Source: Bog-756 sp963831535 (GTDB taxonomy: Bacteria; Actinomycetota; Acidimicrobiia; Acidimicrobiales; RAAP-2). Taken from it: DNA of 64,000 nt. Each line of letters begins with the position of its first letter. The stretch's first letter is position 1. The position numbers and the translations under genes were made by a program. The notes below the pieces were generated by a model, which made no database searches, was not told the origin of the DNA, and worked only from the letters and a program-made list of their open reading frames with translations. Location of the stretch: positions 372,001-436,000 of the forward strand of contig CAWHQP010000010.1 of the NCBI GenBank assembly GCA_963831535.1, in the 5' to 3' direction. Below are positions 55,623 to 64,000 of the stretch, piece after piece.

Positions 55623-55890
55623 CCCGGTTCAGCTCCTTCAGCATGTCGATGTCCAAGGCCTGGTCGGCCACGATCCGCTTGAGGCGATGGTTCTCCTTCT
55701 CCAGGTCCTTCAGCTTCTTGGCGTCGTCGGCCTTCATGCCGCCGTACTGGTTCCGCCACCGGTGCCAGGTCGACTCGGTGATCTCCAGGTGGCGGGAGAC
55801 CTCCTCGATGGACTGGCCCTCGCCGAGCAGCTTCTCGCCCTCGGCCAGCTTGCGGATGATCTGTTCGGGGGTGTGCTTCCGGTTTTTCAT
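55612..55890 (-). mobile_element. IS3-family transposase OrfA (92 aa) of a truncated insertion sequence
   Basis: ATG at 55890 with AGGAGG upstream. The helix-turn-helix KHTPEQIIRKLAEGEKLL, EITESTWHRWRNQYGGM and the leucine zipper LEKENHRLKRIV are standard for IS3 OrfA. OrfB is only a fragment, so the IS is dead. One end has been lost; no clear terminal inverted repeat was identified. Confidence 0.85.
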
Positions 55891-56129
55891 GGCTGCGCTG
55901 TCCTCCTTCCCCAAAATAATGGGGGTCTGGACTCGCACAGCGGGTGGATCAGTTCACGGGGCCCCGGTCAACCTGACAGACATCGATTGACAGGACAATC
56001 GACTCGATGAGTTCCAGAGCGGTGGCCAGGTCTATGACGCGCCAACAACGACGTTGGCAAGACTTCTGATCGTTGCACTCAAGTCCCGGGACCAAGGAGT
56101 GCTTGATCGCATTCGGCCAAGGCAGGGTT

Positions 56130-58875
56130 TCAGAGAAAATAGCCCTGAAGGCGCATCTCCTCGGCACCGGCGATTTGAATTAGGAAGTCACCTTTACCAA
56201 GCAGGCTCTCGGCGCCGCCATGTCCGAGAACAGTGATGGAATCCGCTGGGGTCGGCAGCCGAAATGAAACGCGCGTCGAGAGATTCGCTTTGACCGCTCC
56301 GGACACGATATTCCGGTCTGGTCTCTGGGTTGCCAAGATGAGATGTACAAGAACCGACCGGGCTGCTTGCGTTATGGAAGTAACCGCGTCTAAGAACGCT
56401 TGCTTTGTGGAACCGCCTTGCAGCATGAGTTCATTAAACTCATCGATAACAACGATGATCGGCTTGACTGTCGGTGGTTCTCCGTTCCGGACACATGCAA
56501 TGTAGTCATTCCTAAGATCGAATCGCGTGCCTAGCTCCCGACTCCGATTTCTAACGAGTTCCTTTCTTCTTGGAATCTCACTCGACACGAGCCACTCCAG
56601 TACCGAAGTACCTTCAGATACGTGCATCACAGGCACCGGAAACTCCGGAACAAATGAGCCCTCTGGCAATAGATCGAAGTAGTCAGCTTCACCTTTGCCG
56701 TCAACGACCACCGCCTGTACCTTGTCCCCGCCGATCTCGCCGATCTGTTGCAGGATTGACCGCAGGAACGTCGATTTTCCGGACCCTGTCATGCCGGCAA
56801 CCAGTGCGTGAGGCCATGACGACAAAGACGAATACACGTCCCGTCCAGACAGATCCTGCCCAACGGCAATAGTTAGATAGTCATCGGGCTGGTCACCAAC
56901 ACTGGAGCAGCCGCCGGGAAGCAAGGGGAATATCCGGCCGAACCGAGGAATTAGGACCTCGAACCGACCCCTCTCATTGCCGTTCTGGATCTCGAGACCA
57001 GACACACCGGAATCCCTAGCAATATCTGCTGCTACTCGAATGATCGGCGCAAGGGTAGAGCCTTCCTTGAGTACGAAAGATGCCTGGAGAAATGTCGGGC
57101 CCGCCGAGACGCGGTCCTCTGACCTCTTTCCAATGTTCTCGCTCCGCTTCCGTAGAGCAGATGCGACATTCAGAAACGCTTGAAAATCAGGATCGTTCTC
57201 ATCGAATTCAGGTTCAACTTCGTCTCCAGCCTTCACACCACGAGGGGTGAAGGTGCCAGTGGACGACACAGGTCCGGTTTGACCTTCCAACGTTGCGGGG
57301 GCGGCGGTGCCAGGCTTCAGTGGTTTTGCAGTTTCCCAATAGGACTCTGACAATTGACCATTCAGAATTCCCTCGAGCAGTTGCGAGGAACATGAGACGA
57401 GCAATATTCCTTCGTGGCTATTGGCGACGACGGGTTCGAGTCCGTTCGTAAACAGGACGCAAGCTAAGCCATCTATGGATGCAAGGACTGACTCCCCATC
57501 GGAAGCAAACCGAGACAAGTTCTCAAGAAAACCTCCAAACTCGTTGGTCTCTGAGGACTCCGTGTAGTGGGAGGCTGCGACAGAACAGACATGCTCAATG
57601 AACGATCGAAAACGAATGCCTTCGATCAGCGAAACACTTCTACTTTCGATCAGCTCGATAAGTTTCGCTCTCGTCGCCTCAACTTGGTTAGCCGCCTTAG
57701 CGAGCGGCTGTTTGGCCAGGTTTGGCTTTTCGAAATCGGAACTGATCGCTTTCGATTCGGCGACCAAAATCTTGATCGGCTTCTCAGCCGACGTATCCGA
57801 TGACACTTCTACAACCAAAAAATCGGCACGCTCGCCTTCGTCATGCATCCAACTCTTCGTCCATGACGAATCGTCGAGGCTGATCTCGATACGAAGATTG
57901 CTAGTGTCTTGCCACCCATTTGCAACTGCACGAGTGGCGATAATGCCGAGTGCCTCTTTAGCGCCATAGTTACTCGATGACACTTCAAACAGCTTTTGGG
58001 GTTGGGTGTGAACCAGTTCGTCGACGATTTTTACTAGATCCACACTCTGAGGCGCGTTTACTGAAGTCTTTTGAACTTCTGTTCGAATCTTGTCGATTAC
58101 GGGTCCGGTATTGGATGTGTAGAGGAAGCACCTGAACAGACCCTGGCTAAATTCAGCGATACGTGAGAATTCGAGACCATCGATAGCAGGAAGGTCCAGA
58201 GAGGCGATGGTGCTAGGCACCGCTACCAGAAGCCAGCCGGTCCCTCTCGCAAGTTCAACGAGGTCTGCGACCACATGCGTTGGAAGGGCAAGCTCGGCCT
58301 CAGCGACTTGAACGTGGTCAATGCCCGAGATGGCATGTGGCAGATGTATCAGTTCATCGGACTCATCAGGGCCGATCGTCATCCGAGGCACGTAAGTCTC
58401 ACCTTGCCCGGCGACTATTCCCTTCGATAGCAGCTCGACCCGAATGGTACCGAACGCGCCTTGCTTGAGGGCCGAGTAATGAGTCTCCGGGGCCTTCCAC
58501 AAACGCGACTGCGAGATCGCTATCCGGACCCTTCCCGCCAAGAACTTCCGACGTGCTGAGATTGGTTGACTTCACAAGGTTGGGGTAGTCATCCGTCTGA
58601 TCAAGTCCGGACAATTTGTCTTGCCTAACAATCATTACTGCCGGTTGATGCCTGAAGGGGCTCGCTGCATTGTCGACGAGCTTCTTAATAGCCCCACCGC
58701 GCGGAGGATTCACCACCTTTAGGATTGCACCAGCATGACTCCACGGATGCGTGTTCGCATAGGCCCTTACGGCGACGTCCATCCGATTAGGAGATCCCGT
58801 CAGCGACGGAATCACATTCCCGATGTCCTTCCTGAACACCAGGCAACCAGATTCAGTTGCCTTGTACTCAAGCAT
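56130..58875 (-). CDS. dptH: DptH-like protein, C-terminal part with FtsK/HerA ATPase (frame break near 58545)
   Basis: About 914 aa from the in-frame ATG at 58875 (MLEYKATESGCLVF); at about 58545 the frame shifts so that STSEVL continues as AGRVRIAISQSRLW. The C-terminal 280 residues form an FtsK/HerA ATPase with Walker A GMTGSGKST, IIVVIDEFNEL and ILATQRPDRNIVSGAVKANL. DptH of phosphorothioate-dependent restriction ends in such a domain. The preceding segment ends with a TAA at 58888 in the same frame, 13 bases upstream, without a new ribosome site, so this is probably the rest of one gene. Confidence 0.6.
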
Positions 58876-58887
58876 GGACGCAGGAGT

Positions 58888-60529
58888 TTAAAACACACGG
58901 TAGGAAGGAACAGCTTGATCCAAGGCCCAGAGGGCTCCCCCGGTAACTTCAGGGCTATCAACCACTTTTGCAACAATTTCCTCCGAGAGACGCAAAAGCG
59001 AATTGATTCTCCAGGGGTGCCATGGAGCGAATACGGCGCGGTCATACTTTGATTTCCATTGGAGTGTCGCAACCGTGCCATCCTCGTCATCGGTTGCAGG
59101 CGCGGGTCCACATCGCGTCCAGTAATGCCAGCAACTCCAGTGACTGCGCCTTATTGATGCCACCAACAGTGTTTCCTGCACTGAGTAGTTGTTTCCAAGC
59201 TGTGATGAATGCGCTACACGATGCGCGCCACCGGGAACTTGCAACGAGAAGGGTGAGAACTTCCAAGTCACTACAGGACAGAAGTCGAAAACCCTCTACC
59301 ATTTCTGAGCGTGAGTCTAGGTATTGGGAGTACGCACTGAGCACCTCGGGCCCAAACTTGAGACTCTCAGCCAAAGTGGAGTCATCCAGCGCAACGTAAG
59401 CTGTACGCTTCGCTTCTGACTTAACGACCTCGAGTCGGATCAGATTTTGCCTCTCGGATTTAGTCGGCAAGTCGTCATCATCTGGCGCCTCGTGTTCAAC
59501 CAGCCACCTTTCATCGAGTTTCGCTGGAGCAGTAACGACAAGTTCACATGAGCCGACCTCGTCCTCATACTCGCCCACCACTTCGGATCTCAAGTGTCCG
59601 TCTTCAGCCAATACGCTCGATGCCCAGGCAAGAATCCGCGACCGTTGTTCGAAAGTCCGATCGGGATTTCCTAACCCTTCCAAAACCGATTCGATCTTCT
59701 TCTTCGGCGTCGGCGACCTCGAAGAGGTTTTACCTAGGATCTCAAGGGTCTCCACTAACTCGGCAGCTTCTAGATCTGCGATCGCGTGAGAGGTCCTCCA
59801 ACGTGACAGCGCCTTCGCAGATTCCTTAGAACTTGTGGAAAGGTTGGCAGCCTTCTTCAGATCGCCGGTCAGCCCACTCAATAGGTCGAGTACGTTTTGA
59901 TTCTGCTCCATGCGGCGCGCAAAGCCACCTTTTGTTCCGGAAGCGTGAGTCGCGAGCCCATGATCTGGCACCAGACCGATCTCATACAACTTGTCCTGGA
60001 GGACAGCCGACTCTGTAGCAGGATCGACAATCCTTGCCATGTAAGTATCGGCAGAACCAGGCCGTACTATGCCCGCACCGAGTCTTCCCGCCACAAACTC
60101 GGCCAACTGCCGCCTAAATACAAGATTACCGCCGCTGAACCTACGGGCGAGGTCGTCATTGACGTTCTCGAACCAAGCGGAAGCAACCAAATTTCTCGAT
60201 ATGATTACGGAAATCTTCTGCAGCCCTGCCTCATTCCTACCCGTAGCAGTACCAAACAGCACCAACGGTACCGGGGCAGTGCTCTTCTTGCGCCGATTTC
60301 GCATCTTGGTAAGGACGGCAGGATCGCGCAGGACATCGGGATCGAGCACGTATTGATCGAGATTTTGAAGAACTCCAATCCGGAGCGCTGAGAAACCAGA
60401 TCGGAGCTCGACAATTAGGTCGTCGATCGGCCAACTTGGGCCCAACTCCACTCGAATCAGTTTGTCGTCCGCGGAGGTCACCTGATCCAGGAGAAGTTGA
60501 GCAGTAGACGCAACGAGTTCAGTGGTCAT
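58888..60529 (-). CDS. dptH: DptH-like protein, N-terminal part (frame break near 59095, ends at in-frame TAA)
   Basis: From the ATG at 60529 (overlapping the stop of the previous gene) one frame runs to 59087; a shift near 59095 joins DAMWTR to PAPATDDEDGTVATLQWKSK and FAPWHPWRINSLLRL, then YRVF and a TAA at 58888. The mixed beta/alpha N-terminal region (LVASTAQLLLDQVTSADD) and the PWHPWR motif fit large HerA-type ATPases including DptH, normally about 1700 aa; both parts here sum to about 1460. It may be a broken gene or contain assembly errors. Confidence 0.55.
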
Positions 60530-61929
60530 GTCAGCCCGTCCTCAACTACGGTCGTGCCATCCGAGTATTGACGGGCCAAGCCTGATTTAACGAGCCGTTC
60601 GTCGAGTAAGGATTGATTGCTCTGCAATGCTTCTTCTACGTCGACGTTGTTGCTAGAGATTGCGATCAGATTTTCAATAGTGTGCTTAGTAATATTGTGT
60701 GGGTTGCCCACAATCATACCCGTCTCACTGTGAATGCGACTGGCGAGCTCCTGGCTTGTCATATCTGATTCGCCAAAGAAGTGCACCAATGCACTAAGCA
60801 TTGATGTTTCGAGAACCAGTCGGGGAGCACCATTGCGCTGCGGCGCCGAAAACCCACACTTGTAGCCGAGAGACTTGACAGCTAATGCAAGGTGCGATTC
60901 GGGCATCATTTCGAACCCAGCTCTTTCAAGGAGTTTTGCTTCCTCCAATTCCACCAGCCGCTCAATGAGGGGTAGTCCCGGGTCGCCCGGAACAGAATCC
61001 ACAACAGTGTCTGAGATCCGATCCACGCGGCTCCGCCTACCCGAAGAGTTCATGCCATTTTGAATCTTTTGATTCATCACGTGATTGATGCCCTGTCTTG
61101 AACTCGCGATCTGGTCTCCCAGTGAGCGAATCGCAAGAGCCACGAGATGATCATCCAAACTGCCCGGGGTTTCGCCACAGAAGACAAACAGCCCAAGGAC
61201 TTCTCGCGGATCCTTCGGCTTCCGCTTCTTGCCAGTCAACACAACCGCTGGTGAAGCTTCGTACAGCAGCCCGAGGACAACAAACAGTCCAAGCATCACG
61301 CTGAGGGAGCGCGTCGAATCCAACTGACGCAGGGCCCCTCCCAAGGTCGATGAGCGACGGATGCCCCGCTCGAGTAGCGCACCGAGTCTAATTCCAAAAT
61401 CGGACTGCCCATCAGTAGTTGCAGGCGGCTTCTGCTCTGCAACATCCAGAGCCTGTTCGAGTACATAGCCAATCCGACCAATCACGCCGTCACCAGGAGT
61501 AGGGCTCTTCACCATCAAGCCCAGCGCGATTGATATGGAGCGACGATTTTCTGGACCAAGTGAACCCCAGAGGTATTTCGCGTAATTGTCATCCGATTGA
61601 TCGCGACCCAAGGAGGAGGGCATGAGTGGCAATGGAGAAGACCTCGACGAGTAGACATTTCCGTCGCTGTCAAAGATCACATCAAGGAGATGGGACAGTG
61701 CGTCCGCGTCGGCGGCGGTCGCAGGTTGATCCAGGATCTCCTCCGCGCGTTTTCCCTCGACAATGAGGTCTGCCAATGGCTGGTGAAGTGATCCGGCTCC
61801 CAGACCCAGCGTTACGAAGTTGTTTGCGATGTGCACCGGCCCAACACGATTTGGATTGGCTGATGGCAGTAGCGGCAGTTCCTGCTCGAGGAAGCGACGG
61901 ACAAGGGAAGCGTCTCGCGAAGCACTCAT
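60526..61929 (-). CDS. dptG: DptG-like protein
   Basis: 467 aa from the ATG at 61929 (ATGA overlap with the gene before); an open frame to 61971 is not used. It is helical, with LRQLDSTRSLSVMLGLFVVLG (about residue 200) that may be a membrane or buried helix, and LAIRSLGDQIASSRQGINH. Length and position between an ATPase and an FtsK-domain protein match DptG of phosphorothioate-dependent restriction. I assign it by synteny more than by sequence. Confidence 0.55.
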   Translation of the reverse strand: MSASRDASLVRRFLEQELPLLPSANPNRVGPVHIANNFVTLGLGAGSLHQPLADLIVEGKRAEEILDQPATAADADALSHLLDVIFDSDGNVYSSRSSPLPLMPSSLGRDQSDDNYAKYLWGSLGPENRRSISIALGLMVKSPTPGDGVIGRIGYVLEQALDVAEQKPPATTDGQSDFGIRLGALLERGIRRSSTLGGALRQLDSTRSLSVMLGLFVVLGLLYEASPAVVLTGKKRKPKDPREVLGLFVFCGETPGSLDDHLVALAIRSLGDQIASSRQGINHVMNQKIQNGMNSSGRRSRVDRISDTVVDSVPGDPGLPLIERLVELEEAKLLERAGFEMMPESHLALAVKSLGYKCGFSAPQRNGAPRLVLETSMLSALVHFFGESDMTSQELASRIHSETGMIVGNPHNITKHTIENLIAISSNNVDVEEALQSNQSLLDERLVKSGLARQYSDGTTVVEDGLT

Positions 61930-63584
61930 GAAACCTGCCTCAATCTCGCCTTTCCGGCGTCGACAATCCAACCACCGATAGTAAGAGGTTCCGAGTCGGG
62001 TATGTCCATGATGTCAATGCGATCCGACTGGACGAGGTGTTGGCTCTCACTCAACGCGAGATAGAAACGACGGATGGCATTGTCGGCATCATCGGAACTC
62101 CGGTCGTGTGTTGCCACTGGCCTTCCCCTTGCAAGTGCTTGTAGCAGCGAAGCATTGAGGTGAATAGCCTCGCCAGCTGGGCCAGCGAGAAAGACCCGGG
62201 ATCCCTCGGGATTAAGTGAGTCGAGGCCAGCGATGCATCGCGATGTGGTGATCGAGAGATTGTTCGAAATTATTGAGCCGAGTGAAATGAGGGATGCGGA
62301 TCGCAGCGTGGCTCTCTCCACGGAAAATTCGACCCATAGTCTTAGCTCAGTAGTTTCACCTTCACCTTGCCGATGTCGCATGAAGTAGGAGTTCAAAGCT
62401 CTGACCACAGGCAGTGCTGACTTGTCCTTTCTAACGATTGCATCAAGCGTCATGGAATTCTCCCCGAGTAGTTCGGGCGCACTCGCCGCACCAGCGCTAC
62501 GGGCGAGCACCAAGTACTGGATTCTCAGCCACCGCATCAGGTCCACCCTCTGCTCTTCTGGAACATCACAGGGTGGCTTGTCGGGAAACACCATGAGTTC
62601 GCCCAGATCCAACGATTCCTCGATCGACTCCCAATCACCTTTGAAGAGGTCGGCACTTACCCGTGGCATGGTGAGAAAGGCGGGGAAGAGAACCTCCCTT
62701 ACGCTGGTAGCTATCTGTGTCGCCCCGAAGAACAGCCGCCAAAACCAGACCGAGGTGGGAACGACATCCTCGCAACTTCCTCTAAAAAACATGTCGGCAA
62801 GCAGATCCCAGATACTCCGATAGAGGACTTCATCTGACTGCAGAGCGGAGGCCACCAGCTGAGCGACGACCGCTCTGAGTTTTGGATCCTTTAGTTGTTC
62901 CAGTGCAAGAAGCCTCGGACAAATCGCGGGGTCTGTACATTCCTGCTCGAACTCAGCGACTGCCTGATGAAGAAGAGGCAAGCCCAATAGTACTTCCAAC
63001 GCTCTTGGTAGCGGCGGAAAGCCCGCCAGGTCTATCACCACAAATCCGCCGCCATCGGATACGTCTTGGCCGCGCAGTAGAGCTTTTAGCGTCGAAAGAA
63101 CACCGCGCATTGATTCCGGAAGGAATTGGTCGTGCAATAGCCCCTCATTTGCCGCCAACAGGACCGGACTCTTGTCAAGAAGCGATGCCAATAGCTCTTT
63201 GCGATTTCCAGCTATAGCCGTTAAGTCCGGCACGACGACGATTTCTCCTGACACAAACGGGGAATCCTCGTCGTCGACAACGTGGAAAGCAACGCCTTCC
63301 TCCCGCATTAAATTCAGTACTGCTTCGATCAACATGGTCTTTCCGCCGCCCGCCGAACCCGTGACGACCACCGATCGTCCGCCCTGCAACACTTCCCGCA
63401 CGCGGACCTTCAATGAGACGTCTCCATCGACCATGCGCTCGACATACAGAGCCCTTGCAAGCTCGGATGAGAGCGCTTCGCTCGTTTTCGTTGACCCCAT
63501 GAACTCGATCAGTTCGTCAACGAGTTCAGCATTCGGTACATCGTCCTGGACTTGAATGGTGTTCTTCTCAATGTTTGGAGACAA
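61926..63584 (-). CDS. dptF: DptF-like P-loop ATPase
   Basis: 552 aa with a Walker A VVTGSAGGGKTMLIEAV near residue 75 and VVIDLAGFPPLP as likely Walker B. The segment PVLLAANEGLLHDQFLP fits the DptF style, in which a phrase on the small intermediate follows the P-loop domain. It starts with TTG; a later ATG is possible. Overlaps the upstream gene by 17 bases and DptG by ATGA. In Dpt systems DptF, G and H cut DNA lacking phosphorothioate marks. Confidence 0.6.
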   Translation of the reverse strand: MSPNIEKNTIQVQDDVPNAELVDELIEFMGSTKTSEALSSELARALYVERMVDGDVSLKVRVREVLQGGRSVVVTGSAGGGKTMLIEAVLNLMREEGVAFHVVDDEDSPFVSGEIVVVPDLTAIAGNRKELLASLLDKSPVLLAANEGLLHDQFLPESMRGVLSTLKALLRGQDVSDGGGFVVIDLAGFPPLPRALEVLLGLPLLHQAVAEFEQECTDPAICPRLLALEQLKDPKLRAVVAQLVASALQSDEVLYRSIWDLLADMFFRGSCEDVVPTSVWFWRLFFGATQIATSVREVLFPAFLTMPRVSADLFKGDWESIEESLDLGELMVFPDKPPCDVPEEQRVDLMRWLRIQYLVLARSAGAASAPELLGENSMTLDAIVRKDKSALPVVRALNSYFMRHRQGEGETTELRLWVEFSVERATLRSASLISLGSIISNNLSITTSRCIAGLDSLNPEGSRVFLAGPAGEAIHLNASLLQALARGRPVATHDRSSDDADNAIRRFYLALSESQHLVQSDRIDIMDIPDSEPLTIGGWIVDAGKARLRQVS

Positions 63585-64000
63585 TTAGATCCTCTCGAAC
63601 TCTGCTGATGGCCTTATTTGCGTACCTCGTCCGCCAAATATTGGACGCCTCTTTTGAATACTGCTCCGAGTTCTCCATCGAATCATACGGCTCGGCCACC
63701 CAAATCGGTTCCTCTCCAAAGAGGGTTACGCCACGTAGATTGCTTGCAAGAGCTACCCCGTAAACCGGTCTACTCAACTGCGCGTGAACAATACTTCCAG
63801 GCAATCCCAGGAGGCCAGCCGCCTTTTCGAGCGAGCGCTGTCGCTTTGCTCCTCCGGAACCATACGACCGTGAAATGGAAATGGCATCCGATCGGTTAAC
63901 GAATTCGGTGGCCAGCCTCATCGTCATATCTGACAAATGACTAGTTGTTTGACCTGACGTGTGACCTAACTTCTTCAAGGGGATAGTGGATCCGGAGTGA
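63568..64000 (-). CDS. C-terminal part of an unknown protein upstream of dptF (cut by window edge)
   Basis: The frame is open from the stop at 63568 to the right edge, so the true start lies outside. The last 144 residues include YGSGGAKRQRSLEKAAGLLG and LHAQLSR-like and WVAEPYDSMENSEQY stretches. In Dnd/Dpt loci the genes before dptF are dndE, dndD, dndC and dndB; I cannot match this fragment to any of them with confidence. Confidence 0.5.
   Translation of the reverse strand, partial: HSGSTIPLKKLGHTSGQTTSHLSDMTMRLATEFVNRSDAISISRSYGSGGAKRQRSLEKAAGLLGLPGSIVHAQLSRPVYGVALASNLRGVTLFGEEPIWVAEPYDSMENSEQYSKEASNIWRTRYANKAISRVREDLIVSKH

Noticed and set aside
63568..64000. DndE
   Set aside because: Position fits, but the visible residues lack the pattern I know for DndE and the frame is open beyond the edge, so it may be longer.

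Overview
The window looks like a high-GC actinobacterial chromosome segment. An Acidimicrobiia-like or related soil/freshwater lineage is my guess, based on codon use, an F420-type luciferase-like monooxygenase, KshA-like Rieske and Ltp-type thiolase genes; this is inference, not proof. It falls into two unlike halves.

Positions 1 to about 17 kb hold an acyl-CoA/sterol- or terpenoid-like catabolic cluster. It contains a flavin-dependent oxygenase of the acyl-CoA dehydrogenase fold (cut by the left edge), an acyl-CoA dehydrogenase, an acyl-CoA synthetase, two crotonases, an Ltp-type thiolase, a fused ketoacyl-synthase-III/OB-fold protein, a KshA-like Rieske oxygenase, a lipoprotein solute-binding protein, an LLM monooxygenase, a short-chain dehydrogenase, a class III CoA-transferase, an APH-fold kinase, a DUF7065-like protein, a hotdog thioesterase and a flavin reductase. 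Three promoter regions share a GTGTAA/AGTAAGT-type palindrome, suggesting one regulator.

A broken tyrosine integrase (17.1-18.0 kb), a 3' half of tRNA-Arg(ACG) at 18.07 kb and four GGAGTAGC repeats mark the junction to a defence/mobile island that fills the rest of the window. Its modules, in order, are: a PH-domain protein plus an unknown partner facing an ADP-ribosyltransferase-like gene (18.7-21.2 kb); an EndoIII-like HhH-GPD glycosylase overlapping a DUF6884 protein (21.5-23.3 kb); an HDAC-family deacetylase and an excisionase-like HTH protein (23.6-25.5 kb); a five-gene overlapping operon (41.3 to 25.7 kb, minus strand) encoding a DUF3883-type nuclease-like protein, a Cys/His-rich small protein, a 2024-aa DEDDh exonuclease-DinG-RecQ fusion, a 745-aa unknown and a 1978-aa STAND/AAA ATPase; an HTH-VWA-RecB/Upf1-like helicase-nuclease operon (46.4 to 41.9 kb); and a MoxR ATPase / HExxH-VWA metallopeptidase / tryptophan-repeat operon (52.5 to 47.5 kb) sharing operators with a degenerate N6-methyltransferase gene (54.8 to 53.1 kb). 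After an IS3 remnant comes a lower-GC block that I read as the phosphorothioate-dependent restriction genes dptF-dptG-dptH (63.6 to 56.1 kb).

The strongest candidate for an undescribed system is the 25.7-41.3 kb operon; I do not recognise it as a named defence system. The MoxR/metallopeptidase operon with its 14-residue W-repeats is the second.

Many genes outside the 25.7-45.3 kb block contain frame breaks (at least 12, one of them in a run of eight G). This suggests uncorrected indel errors in the assembly, real decay, or both. I annotate such genes over their full span and say where the break lies.
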